Assembly: GCF_020164555.1 (NCBI RefSeq)
Contig: NZ_JAIQZB010000012.1
Coordinates: 1-64,000, forward strand
DNA: 64,000 bases
From: Salegentibacter lacus
GTDB taxonomy: Bacteria > Bacteroidota > Bacteroidia > Flavobacteriales > Flavobacteriaceae
Direction: 5' to 3'
In this document: piece after piece, positions 1-7,800 of the stretch
Layout: each line of letters begins with the position of its first letter
Position numbering within the stretch: position 1 is the first letter of the stretch
The notes under the pieces: model-generated
What the model was told of the DNA's origin: nothing
Databases searched by the model: none
Seen by the model: only the letters and a program-made list of their open reading frames with translations
Made by a program: the position numbers and the translations under genes

Positions 1-334
1 GACCTAGGCCGCTGTTTTCTTTTAACCTGCCTTTATGCTTCCCAAGATTAACCTCACAAGTATCCTGAATGCAAAGTAAGTCTCTTCCAAATGATAAGCT
101 TTTTGTTCGAGAAGAGGCCTCTTTCACTAACTGCTCTTCCCTTGTCCTTTCATTGTTCAAGAGGCGGTAAAATGCTTTTTGTTCCGCATTGTTGGAAGCA
201 ATTTTCCGTATGGAAGAACTGGGACGATCACTTAATTTTTTCCATAATTGCTGACATCTTCGTTCTAAACGAGGGTCAGACAGATATCCCGAATAGTTCG
301 GGAAAAACCCATGAGTATCTTCAGTTATATTCAT
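1..334 (-). CDS. IS4-family (Tn5-like) transposase, N-terminal part, cut by window edge
   Basis: Reading the minus strand from an ATG at 334 gives 111 residues with no stop before the window edge. The ATG is preceded by TTTTAGGAG, a good ribosome site. The protein starts with the pattern of the Tn5/IS4 transposase N-terminal DNA-binding domain (DPRLERR near residue 20, SIRKIASNNAEQKAFYRLL at 41-59) and reaches the first acidic residue of the DDE catalytic core in CIQDTCEVNL (D91). The enzyme would cut and paste its own insertion sequence. The rest of the element lies outside the window, so I cannot say whether it is intact. A perfect 10-base palindrome (tgtgtacaca, 354-363) just upstream may belong to the element end. 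Confidence 0.85.
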   Translation of the reverse strand, partial: MNITEDTHGFFPNYSGYLSDPRLERRCQQLWKKLSDRPSSSIRKIASNNAEQKAFYRLLNNERTREEQLVKEASSRTKSLSFGRDLLCIQDTCEVNLGKHKGRLKENSGLG

Positions 335-353
335 ACTCCTAAAATAGTACATT

Positions 354-363
354 TGTGTACACA
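354..363. repeat. 10-bp palindrome, possible IS end
   Basis: The sequence tgtgtacaca is a perfect palindrome 20 bases upstream of the transposase start. It may be part of the terminal inverted repeat or an operator. The other end of the element is not in the window, so it cannot be compared. Confidence 0.3.
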
Positions 364-408
364 CGGTAGCTTATTTTCAAGGGGAGGTGGCCGCGGGTCG
401 GAGGGTTT

Positions 409-1137
409 CTAACTCTTCCCTGTAGGTTTTATAAGCAACTCATTCACATTTACACTATCGGGTTGGGTAGTGGCGTAAAGTACTGCATCAGCAATATTCT
501 TCGGAGTTAACTTCGGCTCGCCGTTTCCATAATCTTTGTCTTCCAGCAATTCCTCGTCGGTGATGTCTTCTCTAAGACTGGTTTCAACAGTTCCCGGTTC
601 TATAGAAGTCACTCGAATATTAAATTCGGGCGAAAGTTCCATACGCATTGCTCTGGAAAGTTCTATCACCGCAGCTTTCGATGCGCCGTAAACCGCGCCG
701 CCTTCAAAAATCTCTTTTCCGTCTACCGAGGCGATGTTTATAATATGTCCGCTGTTTTGTTTCTTCATCATAGGGAGTACGGCGTGAATACAACGCAGCG
801 TACCTTTTACATTTACTTCTATAGTTTGTAGCCAGTCTTCCAGCTTTCTATTTTTAAGATAGGTGAGTGGCATCACTCCGGCAGAATTTACCAGGATATC
901 TATCTGCCCATAACGATCGTGTATTTTCTCAAAAGCTTTAGTCACACTTTTATCGCTGGTAACATCCATTTCTACTTCAAAACTTCCGCTAAGGCCTTTT
1001 CCTATATCTTTCAATTTATCCAGGCTTCGGCTGGCTAAAGCCACTTTACAGCCCTTTTTAGAAAGTTCTTCCGCAATAGATTTTCCAATTCCGCTACTTG
1101 CACCGGTTACAACGGCTACTTTATCATTTAAATCCAT
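409..1137 (-). CDS. Short-chain dehydrogenase/reductase (SDR)
   Basis: A 242-residue classical SDR, a cytoplasmic NAD(P)-dependent oxidoreductase. The N-terminus has the nucleotide-binding motif TGASSGIG (residues 11-18), NSAG at 84-87, the catalytic serine in NIAS (S137) and the YGASK pair (Y150, K154), so the tetrad looks complete. Length and order fit the YdfG/NADP-dependent 3-hydroxy-acid dehydrogenase type, but the substrate cannot be read from the sequence. A basic residue in ASRS after the second strand suggests NADP(H). It stands alone, with the IS fragment downstream and a repeat-filled gap upstream. Confidence 0.93.
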   Translation of the reverse strand: MDLNDKVAVVTGASSGIGKSIAEELSKKGCKVALASRSLDKLKDIGKGLSGSFEVEMDVTSDKSVTKAFEKIHDRYGQIDILVNSAGVMPLTYLKNRKLEDWLQTIEVNVKGTLRCIHAVLPMMKKQNSGHIINIASVDGKEIFEGGAVYGASKAAVIELSRAMRMELSPEFNIRVTSIEPGTVETSLREDITDEELLEDKDYGNGEPKLTPKNIADAVLYATTQPDSVNVNELLIKPTGKS

Positions 1138-1464
1138 GTTATTTATTTATTGGTTGATTTGCAAGTTGGGAGGATTAAGAAGTTTATCGCGTTAAAGAAG
1201 TTTGAAATAACAGGAATTTAACTAGGGAGATCCGGCTGCTGAAAGTTAACAAGAATCTCATTCTCGTCACCCTGAACTGGTTTCAGGGTCTATCATGTAT
1301 TAGGATACAATTTATCTTAGATCCTGAAATAAATTCAGGATGACGACCCGAACGTCATGCTGAACCTGCCCGGCCGTTCAGGCGGGATTGTTTCAGCATC
1401 TAACAGGTCTTTAATTTTTCGGTTTTTCTAAAGGATTACAAAAGATTCTTGTGCATAGTCGCTC
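1138..1464. other. Intergenic region filled by palindromic repeats
   Basis: No gene seen. The right two thirds (1265-1408) consist of two adjoining copies of the family A palindromic repeat described separately. The 130 bases next to the SDR start would have to hold its promoter. I see no clear TAnnTTTG there. Confidence 0.6.
1265..1408. repeat. Family A palindromic repeat, copy 1 (compound)
   Basis: Two inverted imperfect palindromes (cgtcaccctgaact...tttcagggtcta and tagatcctgaaat...attcaggatgacg, 1265-1345) face each other across a short spacer. They are followed by a second, diverged unit (1352-1402) that carries a small GC-rich hairpin insertion. Other copies are at 19774, 29387, 54694 and 57572. 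The structure resembles REP/BIME elements. Confidence 0.8.
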
Positions 1465-1713
1465 TCAATTCAACGAACAATTCACTGTCGTCATCATCTT
1501 CCAGGCGCAGCTAAACTGTGGTGGTTTTTTAGCTGAATTCAGTTTTTTCTTAAACCTTATTTTAATGAATTTCCCTCCGGAAGTCTTGTATTGGTAATTC
1601 GCCGAATTAAGCAAACGCCCGTTATAATCTATAATAATTCCTCCGGTATTTCGCCAAAGAAAACTGCCGCTAAAGGCTTTTACAAGCTTGGGATGTTTAC
1701 GGGAACCTTCCAT
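1465..1713 (-). CDS. Small hypothetical protein, possibly frame-shifted
   Basis: 82 residues, no family recognised. The first 50 residues are basic and mixed as in a real protein. The C-terminus (PQFSCAWKMMTTVNCSLN) looks unlike coding sequence. In the next frame the last 70 bases read LRLEDDDDSELFVELRATMH and end at a stop near 1440, a more natural acidic tail. So this may be a gene with a frameshift near 1500-1560, or not a gene at all. There is no clear ribosome site before the ATG. Confidence 0.35.
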   Translation of the reverse strand: MEGSRKHPKLVKAFSGSFLWRNTGGIIIDYNGRLLNSANYQYKTSGGKFIKIRFKKKLNSAKKPPQFSCAWKMMTTVNCSLN

Positions 1714-1806
1714 TTTTTGAGTTTTTTGGAAGTATAAGATAAGGAAAAGAAGTGTTAAACTGAAGTTTAGACCAAAATTAATTGATTTCCAGTGCTTTTA
1801 AAAAGC

Positions 1807-2103
1807 TTAATATTTCTTCTTTGAAATGCGATTCCCGGTAATTTGGCGTTGTGCCGAAGACTTAAACCTCGAGATCTCGTTATCCCTTAGTTTTGCGTGT
1901 TTGGTCTTCCTACCCTGAACCCTGGCGCGCCATTTTCTCCAGTTTCGCGGGTGCATTTGCTCCTGCATAAATTTAATCACGTCTTTTTCAGCAAGGCCAA
2001 ACTGGTATTCAATAGCTTCAAAAGGCGTACGATCTTCCCAAGCCATAGCAATTACACGGTCTTGCTGGCGTTCATTCAATTCAAATTTTTCAGCGATCTT
2101 CAT
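1807..2103 (-). CDS. DUF2805 / TIGR03643 family protein
   Basis: 98 residues. The sequence ERQQDRVIAMAWEDRTPFEAIEYQFGL followed by HPRNWRKWRARV is the signature of the small DUF2805 (TIGR03643) family, whose function is unknown. The N-terminal half looks like a helix-turn-helix-like helical unit (sparse hydrophobics, Q/E rich) and the C-terminus is strongly basic, ending SKKKY, so nucleic-acid binding is possible but not shown. In related genomes the family is often found near photolyase/cryptochrome and SDR genes. Only the SDR is nearby here. Confidence 0.85.
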   Translation of the reverse strand: MKIAEKFELNERQQDRVIAMAWEDRTPFEAIEYQFGLAEKDVIKFMQEQMHPRNWRKWRARVQGRKTKHAKLRDNEISRFKSSAQRQITGNRISKKKY

Positions 2104-2281
2104 TTTTTATTCGATAATCGAGATTTAAATACTCCGGGGCTTATCTCGAAAAATTAAACAATTCTTCACTACGAATGACTCGTAAGCCTACTCTAAGGTA
2201 GTTGACTACAAATTTATATAAATACAGGAGTTTAGCCGGTTGAACATTGGTGAAGGTTTTTGTAAATTAGAAAGCTAATTT

Positions 2282-2372
2282 GGGCGTTCCCCTAACGGGG
2301 CGGGCCTTACGTTGCAATCTTTTTGTTCGTACCTCCCAAAAAGGATTTCCACTGCAATCCCTACCGAGGGAA
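2282..2372. repeat. Interspersed palindromic element (gggcgtt...ccctaccg type)
   Basis: The stretch opens with gggcgttcccctaacgggg, has a central inverted pair (gcaatctttttg / aaaaaggatt...gcaat) and closes with caatccctaccgaggg. I recall closely similar elements scattered in Flavobacteriaceae genomes, often at variable loci; that is memory, not a search. It sits directly downstream of the HNH gene, at the 3' end of the helicase operon. Confidence 0.55.
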
Positions 2373-2391
2373 TCTTTGTTTGATATGATAC

Positions 2392-3372
2392 TTAAAGCAT
2401 AAAAACTTCTTTATTATGCCATTTTAAAGCTTCTTGAGACGGGAACCATTCTTCTTTTTTGGGTAATAAAATCTGCTTACCTTCAAAATTGGAGAGGGAA
2501 AAACTAGAATTTTCTTCTTCTATTGTTGGAGAAATTCTAACTAGGAAATCTGAATTAATTGTTATTAAACCTCGATCAAAAGCGCGGTGAAGCGTTGGGG
2601 ATAAAGCTATACCATTTGTTACAGTATCGTCATTTGAAATACTGAAGGGATAAATATGGCAGGCGTCCACCATTTGGATATTATGAGATGAATTTATTTT
2701 TAAACCTGAAATACAGCACGTGTAATCGTAAATTTTAGGAACTGTTCTTTTAAATAAGCCTCCACGAACAAAAATTTCTTCTTCAAACTCATTTTCTTGT
2801 AAAGTTTCTTTTAACTGCTTAATGTGATTCTGATAAAGTTCACTGGGCTCGTTTAGAATTTCATTTTCAATTTTATCTTCTTCGTAATACCTATCTGGTC
2901 TTAAATAATTAACCTTAAAATCTGGGAAATAAGATTCGATTAAAAACTGTTCAAACCATAGCAGATTTTCGGGCTGCTGAAGTAATAAAAAGAACTCCTT
3001 GTCAATTTCAGCAAAAGCAATAGATTCATTTAAATTATTAAAGCTTTTAATACTTTTAGAACGGGTTGTCTCTATTCGTTTTCCCGGTTTTGCTACTAAA
3101 TACCAGAAGGGTTCTGATCTCATATGAAAAAAAGGTAGTGCAAAATTTCGAGAATGATCGGTGTGTACCAATTGCTCCCAATTTTGTTTAAATGCCAGAA
3201 GAATTTCTGATGTAATGAAAATTCGATTCGAGGTTATTTTTCCTTTAGCAATTAATTGAATTATGGTAAGTAGAAGTATAGGTTTATGAGGTGCCCTGCC
3301 AAGCTTTTTATTAAAACCCCGGTTAAGTTTTTTGAAATAGTTCAAGTATTTAAAGATTAACTCTTCTGACAT
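2392..3372 (-). CDS. HNH endonuclease, McrA-like, third gene of the helicase operon
   Basis: 326 residues. The C-terminal part is an HNH_2-type (PF13391-like) nuclease: CCISG (219-223), VDACHIYPFS (235-244, with the general-base H239), NG at 253-254 and LHRAFDRG (261-268). This is the arrangement of ScoMcrA-type enzymes. The N-terminal 90 residues (GRAPHKPILLL at 25-35, LPFFHMRSEPFW at 79-90) resemble the domain in front of HNH in McrA-like type IV enzymes, where it can read modified DNA; that link is inference. The ATG lies 3 bases after the helicase stop, so the two are surely co-transcribed. Predicted role: DNA cleavage in a restriction or defence setting. Confidence 0.88.
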   Translation of the reverse strand: MSEELIFKYLNYFKKLNRGFNKKLGRAPHKPILLLTIIQLIAKGKITSNRIFITSEILLAFKQNWEQLVHTDHSRNFALPFFHMRSEPFWYLVAKPGKRIETTRSKSIKSFNNLNESIAFAEIDKEFFLLLQQPENLLWFEQFLIESYFPDFKVNYLRPDRYYEEDKIENEILNEPSELYQNHIKQLKETLQENEFEEEIFVRGGLFKRTVPKIYDYTCCISGLKINSSHNIQMVDACHIYPFSISNDDTVTNGIALSPTLHRAFDRGLITINSDFLVRISPTIEEENSSFSLSNFEGKQILLPKKEEWFPSQEALKWHNKEVFML

Positions 3373-3375
3373 ATT

Positions 3376-6300
3376 TTAACCAACAGCTAATTTCTGACTT
3401 TCCTTTAAAATATAAGACGGCATTTCTTCGTGCAATCTCCATTCAACGTTCATTGGTTTAGCTCCTTTCGATTTCACGAAATCTGCTTCTCCTAAAAAGG
3501 TGTAAGACATTGTAAAACCGTATTCATCTACATTCTGTTCTCTAACAAACAAGAGTATCTTTTTGCCTTTTTCGCGATGTTTAATATAGGATTCGCCTTT
3601 TGGAGAATCTGGCGCAGTACTGTTTTGGGATTGCCAGTGAAAAAGTTGTTTATTTAATGCATAATCTTCATACATCGTAGTAGGGGAATACTCTTTCTCA
3701 GTTTTCTTAAGAGTAACAAATAATGCTTCAATGTTCAATTCCTTGTTTTGAGCCACGCCTTCACGATTTGATGATTTTTTCTGAAAAGTACTCAATCCTA
3801 AAGAAGCTAAAATTTCTTCCCGATTATATCTGCTGTGTAGTTTTAATGCGAATGGAAATTCTAAATCTATATCTTTTTCGACAAATTCAATTTGTTCAAC
3901 CTGATGTTGAATAAATTCTTGCATCTCTTTAAGCATTATTTTATTCTTGCTTAAAGTTTCAATACTCGTTGTAAGATCTGTGAATTTTAATTTTTCGCCA
4001 CTTTCTTGCCATAGGTCATAATGAAACATAAGAAGCATCATTTCCTGCTTTTTTGAGAGCAGTCTTAAGTTTAAATCATTGTTGATTAATTCTTGAATAA
4101 ATCTAAAGTAACTTAATGAGTTACAATTGATGAGTTTTCTTTGCATACACGCGGTAAACTCTTTTTCCTGTGGCTCTTTAAAATCGGGAATTACACCGGC
4201 GTCTGCACATAAACGTTTCCAGCTTCCTTTCTTGTAAATTTGCCGAATATCTAAGTGATGAAATTCCAGGAAATTATTCAAAGTAAGTGGTAGCGTAGAA
4301 TGATGTTTGAATGCTTTTATTTTTTGAAGAAGTTGTGGGCGTCTAAATTCTGTTGCTTCGCGAATATTCTTTAGAATTACTTCTTTTGCCTTTTTCTCCA
4401 GAACGATAGAACATCCAAGGGGTAAATGTGGAAACTCGTCTTCAATTTCCCTAATTATTGAAGTGTGAGTTTTGCCAACAAGTGCGCGGAATTTATGTTC
4501 AAAGTCATATTCCGGGCGAGCATTTCCAACAAAATCAAGAACAGTTAAACAGTCTTTGTTCTCGGCAAGCCGAAGTCCACGACCTAATTGCTGTAGGAAT
4601 ACAGTTAAACTTTCAGTAGGCCTCAGAAAGAGAACTGTGTCAATATTAGGAATATCAACTCCCTCGTTAAAAATATCTACCACAAAAAGATAATTTATAT
4701 CCTTTCGAAGTAGTTTATTCCGAATTACATCTCTCGAACTACTATTGCCACTTACCAGATAATCAGCTTTAAGATTGGCGAGTGTGAATTTTTCTGCCAT
4801 AAATTTTGCGTGCTCCTGGCTTACACAAAACCCCAAAGCTTGCACATTATTTATATCGGTTAAATATTCTTCGCAGTTTTTAATAATATCGGCAACTCGG
4901 TGATCATCTTCGGTATATAGTTTAGTGAGTTCTCTAATTTCGTACTTACCATTCCATTTCACATTACTTAAATCAACTGTATCAGAAAGTGCAAAGTATT
5001 GAAAAGGGCTAAGCAGTTTTCTATTTAGTGCTTCAGGTAATCTTATTTCGGCTGCTATTTTATTATGAAAATCTTCTGTAATATCTCCACCATCCATTCT
5101 TTCCGGAGTGGCGGTAAGTCCTAGTAAGATTTCAGGTTCAAAACGATGAAGTATTGGACGGTAGCTGTTTGCTTTTATATGATGAACTTCATCTACAATT
5201 ATGTAATCAAAAAAGCTTTCAGCTAACTCAATATTTTCCAAACGGCTATGCAATGTCTGGACCGAAGCAAAAAGATGGTTATATCTTTCAGGCTCATAAC
5301 CATCTACCCATAATTCCCCAAAATTGGCATCTCTTAGCACGTGTTGAAAAGTTGCTTGCGCTTGTTGAAGAATTTCTTTTCGGTGTGCTACAAATAAGAA
5401 ATTTGCATTTGGTTTTTTGTCTTTAAACCTTTTAAAATCGAAAGCAGAAATAACAGTTTTTCCGGTACCTGTAGCCGCGACTAATAAGTTTTTATTTCGG
5501 TTATGAATTTCTCTTTCTGCCTGTAATTTTGATAAAATTTCTTCCTGATATGGATAAGGTTTAAGATCAAAGAAAGTGCTAATTTGATTCGTTTTATGGG
5601 TGTTTTCTCTGTTGAGAGCTTTACTTAGCTTTATGCGATGAGTTTGATATTTGTAGTTTTCAAACTCCGGATCTTCCCAATATGTTTCAAAAGTTTTTTG
5701 AAATTTATCAATGATATGTCCAATTTCCTGGGTGGTAACTTTAAGGTTCCATTCTAAACCATTGGTTAGTGCAGAGCGTGAAAGATTAGAAGACCCAATA
5801 TAACCGGTATGAAAACTTGAATTTCGAAGAAATAAATATGCTTTGGCGTGCAACCTTTCGTGCTCTGAATTATAAGAAACCTTTATTTCGGTATTCGGTA
5901 ACGATGAGAGGTATTCTACAGCTTTTACATCTGTAGCACCCATATATGAAGTTGTAATGATTTTTAGTTTTCTACCGCTTCTGGTAAATTCTTCAAGTTC
6001 CTTTTTAAATATTCTAATGCCAGAAAATTTAATGAAAGAGACTAACCAGCAAATTTCGTCAGCAGAAAGAATTTCTTTTTTAATCTCGCTTTCCAGGGAA
6101 ATTCCTACATTATTTCCGGTAAAAAGTTCACTTTGGCTTAATCGAGTATAAGGTGTAATTTCTTTCAACCTCGCTTCCAAATTTGAATAGGGAAAATCTA
6201 GTTTTGAAAATACCGCTTGTAAAATCCTCCCTTCATTTTCAATTAAATTATCTGAAAATTCAACATTTTTGAGCTCTTCAACTAGTAAGCTAATAATTTT

Positions 6301-6519
6301 GTTCGATAGTTCAATCTGTTTTAAAGGGCGGTCTTTGTCTTTGATTTCATTTAGTGCAAACTTGATGGTTTCAGACAAATAAGTACTTAAGTACTGAGAA
6401 GCTTCTTCTTTATCTAAAGCTGATTCACTGACGTGGAACTTTTGTAAATCGACATCTTCAAGTTTATTGGACACTAATTTGGTAATTAGTTGTTCGTAAA
6501 GACCGGTTTCAAAACTCAT
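3376..6519 (-). CDS. PLD-nuclease / DEAD-box SF2 helicase / DUF3427 fusion
   Basis: 1047 residues in three parts. Residues about 140-290 form a phospholipase-D-type nuclease domain with a single HxK motif (H224, K226) and GSSN (242-245). Residues about 320-680 are an SF2 helicase: Walker A AATGTGKT (348-355), DEVH (443-446), TATPE (469-473), QQLGRGLR (643-650). The rest (about 700-1040) fits DUF3427, which is found behind such helicases. The N-terminal 130 residues are unassigned and helical. The start overlaps the NUDIX stop by 4 bases (ATGA). All helicase motifs look intact. Likely an ATP-driven DNA-unwinding or translocating nuclease. The biological role is not established; the operon setting suggests DNA defence or repair. 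Confidence 0.93.
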   Translation of the reverse strand: MSFETGLYEQLITKLVSNKLEDVDLQKFHVSESALDKEEASQYLSTYLSETIKFALNEIKDKDRPLKQIELSNKIISLLVEELKNVEFSDNLIENEGRILQAVFSKLDFPYSNLEARLKEITPYTRLSQSELFTGNNVGISLESEIKKEILSADEICWLVSFIKFSGIRIFKKELEEFTRSGRKLKIITTSYMGATDVKAVEYLSSLPNTEIKVSYNSEHERLHAKAYLFLRNSSFHTGYIGSSNLSRSALTNGLEWNLKVTTQEIGHIIDKFQKTFETYWEDPEFENYKYQTHRIKLSKALNRENTHKTNQISTFFDLKPYPYQEEILSKLQAEREIHNRNKNLLVAATGTGKTVISAFDFKRFKDKKPNANFLFVAHRKEILQQAQATFQHVLRDANFGELWVDGYEPERYNHLFASVQTLHSRLENIELAESFFDYIIVDEVHHIKANSYRPILHRFEPEILLGLTATPERMDGGDITEDFHNKIAAEIRLPEALNRKLLSPFQYFALSDTVDLSNVKWNGKYEIRELTKLYTEDDHRVADIIKNCEEYLTDINNVQALGFCVSQEHAKFMAEKFTLANLKADYLVSGNSSSRDVIRNKLLRKDINYLFVVDIFNEGVDIPNIDTVLFLRPTESLTVFLQQLGRGLRLAENKDCLTVLDFVGNARPEYDFEHKFRALVGKTHTSIIREIEDEFPHLPLGCSIVLEKKAKEVILKNIREATEFRRPQLLQKIKAFKHHSTLPLTLNNFLEFHHLDIRQIYKKGSWKRLCADAGVIPDFKEPQEKEFTACMQRKLINCNSLSYFRFIQELINNDLNLRLLSKKQEMMLLMFHYDLWQESGEKLKFTDLTTSIETLSKNKIMLKEMQEFIQHQVEQIEFVEKDIDLEFPFALKLHSRYNREEILASLGLSTFQKKSSNREGVAQNKELNIEALFVTLKKTEKEYSPTTMYEDYALNKQLFHWQSQNSTAPDSPKGESYIKHREKGKKILLFVREQNVDEYGFTMSYTFLGEADFVKSKGAKPMNVEWRLHEEMPSYILKESQKLAVG

Positions 6520-6902
6520 TTATAATTTTTACAATAATAATTTACAATAGGAATATCTGCTTCTGCCCAATCTAAGGATTTTAAATTTTGAATATCTAAC
6601 CATTCAATTCGTGAATGCTCAAGTAGCAAAAAATTGAAAGTTTTTAATGAACAACGAAAAGGTATCAATTGGATTTCTTTCGATTCAGAATAGATATGTT
6701 CACTGATAGGTAATTGCGCCAGAATTTTAATTTCAACTCCCAATTCTTCTTTAATTTCTCTTATTAAGCATTCTTCATAAGTTTCTTCATCTACTTTTCC
6801 GCCAGGGAACTCCCATTTGTTGGGTAAATCCATTTTGCCGCTCCTTTGTGCGCATAAAATTTTGCCATTATGTTCAATAATAGCGCAAGAAACCTTTATC
6901 AT
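6516..6902 (-). CDS. NUDIX (MutT-like) nucleoside triphosphate pyrophosphohydrolase
   Basis: 128 residues with a perfect Nudix box at 34-56 (G-x5-E-x7-REIKEELGV). The surroundings (CAQRSGKMDLPNKWEFPGG, KSLDWAEADIPIV) match the (deoxy)nucleoside triphosphate pyrophosphohydrolase group of MutT-like proteins. It would hydrolyse a modified or ordinary NTP to NMP and pyrophosphate. It is the first gene of the three-gene operon; its stop overlaps the helicase ATG. Translational coupling to a nuclease-helicase suggests a role other than general nucleotide sanitation. The exact substrate cannot be told. Confidence 0.92.
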   Translation of the reverse strand: MIKVSCAIIEHNGKILCAQRSGKMDLPNKWEFPGGKVDEETYEECLIREIKEELGVEIKILAQLPISEHIYSESKEIQLIPFRCSLKTFNFLLLEHSRIEWLDIQNLKSLDWAEADIPIVNYYCKNYK

Positions 6903-7116
6903 AAAGAGTATGATTTAATGGAATAACTCAATTGTGAGAAAGGATATTTTTTCAGAATAAAAATTTAGGTGTGCTCAATTTAACATTTAATTCAGAAACC
7001 AAAAAAGGTTTTCCGTAATGCTGTAGGTTTTTATCAACTATTCATTTTTCGTTTAATCAATCCCTATTTCCAGGAGTGGTTGATTATCAATAAAAAATCA
7101 TAACTTGAAAACAAAA

Positions 7117-7650
7117 ATGTTACAGCAACAATGCTTCTTGTTTTTAATAATCCTGACGATGAGTAAATTACTTCTTTTTGATTTTAGCGCTACTACCGAC
7201 TGGTCGGCCTGGAAAATACAGAACGACGTGGTAATGGGTGGTAATTCCAGCAGTAAACTGGAACGTAGTGACGATGGAAATGCTATTTTTAAAGGTTCGG
7301 TTTCCCTGGAAAACAATGGGGGTTTCGCTTCAGTACAGTATCATTTTCCTTCTAAAAACATCGAAGGCTATAAAAAAGCGCTCATTACGTTAAAAGGGAA
7401 CGGGAAGTCTTATCAGTTCAGGATGAAATCCAATCTAAACGATAGAGCTTCCTACATTTATACTTTCAAAACTACCGGAGATTGGCAAACCGTGGAAGTG
7501 CCGCTAAAGGAAATGGAACCGGTGTTTCGTGGACGGAAACTGGATCTTCCCAACTTTTCTGCAGAAACAATTCAGGAAATTCGGTTTTTAATCGGTAATA
7601 AAATAGCAGAAGATTTCAGGCTGGAAATCGATAAAATTGAGCTGGAGTAA
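7117..7650 (+). CDS. CIA30-family protein
   Basis: About 177 residues in the CIA30 (PF08547, complex I intermediate-associated protein 30) family: the repeated aromatic pattern WSAWKIQNDVVMGGNSSS, GGFASVQY, YQFRMKSN and the end FRLEIDKIELE. These form a galactose-binding-like beta sandwich. The bacterial function is unknown; complex I assembly is known only for the mitochondrial relatives. I start at the ATG at 7117, which adds a short hydrophobic leader (FLFLIILT). The ATG at 7159 (MSKLLLFDF) would begin exactly at the first strand and is also plausible; an upstream TTG at 7105 is less so. Confidence 0.85.
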   Translation: MLQQQCFLFLIILTMSKLLLFDFSATTDWSAWKIQNDVVMGGNSSSKLERSDDGNAIFKGSVSLENNGGFASVQYHFPSKNIEGYKKALITLKGNGKSYQFRMKSNLNDRASYIYTFKTTGDWQTVEVPLKEMEPVFRGRKLDLPNFSAETIQEIRFLIGNKIAEDFRLEIDKIELE

Positions 7651-7774
7651 TTTTCCATAGTAGAAATTACAAGGGCGTTTGCGGCTTGTAAATTTCTTCA
7701 ATAGCAATAACTCATAACTATACTTCCATAAAAAACTAATAAAAGCCGGCTTTCCCGGTTTCTATGCTTTCACT

Positions 7775-7782
7775 TATCTTTG
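7775..7782 (+). promoter_or_regulatory. Promoter -7 element of yaaA
   Basis: TATCTTTG, an exact match to the Bacteroidota TAnnTTTG element, 18 bases before the yaaA ATG. The -33 region has TTTCCC (7751) instead of a TTG. Confidence 0.6.
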
Positions 7783-7800
7783 AAATAAAACTACCTATCT

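Noticed and set aside
91-342. Plus-strand ORF of 83 codons
   Set aside because: It is the antisense of the IS4-type transposase, whose minus-strand reading gives a recognisable DDE protein with a ribosome site.
2392-6902. Assignment of the helicase operon to Hachiman, DISARM or Zorya
   Set aside because: No DUF1837 partner, no methyltransferase with DUF1998, and no MotAB-like proteins are present; the domain order PLD-helicase-DUF3427 is different.
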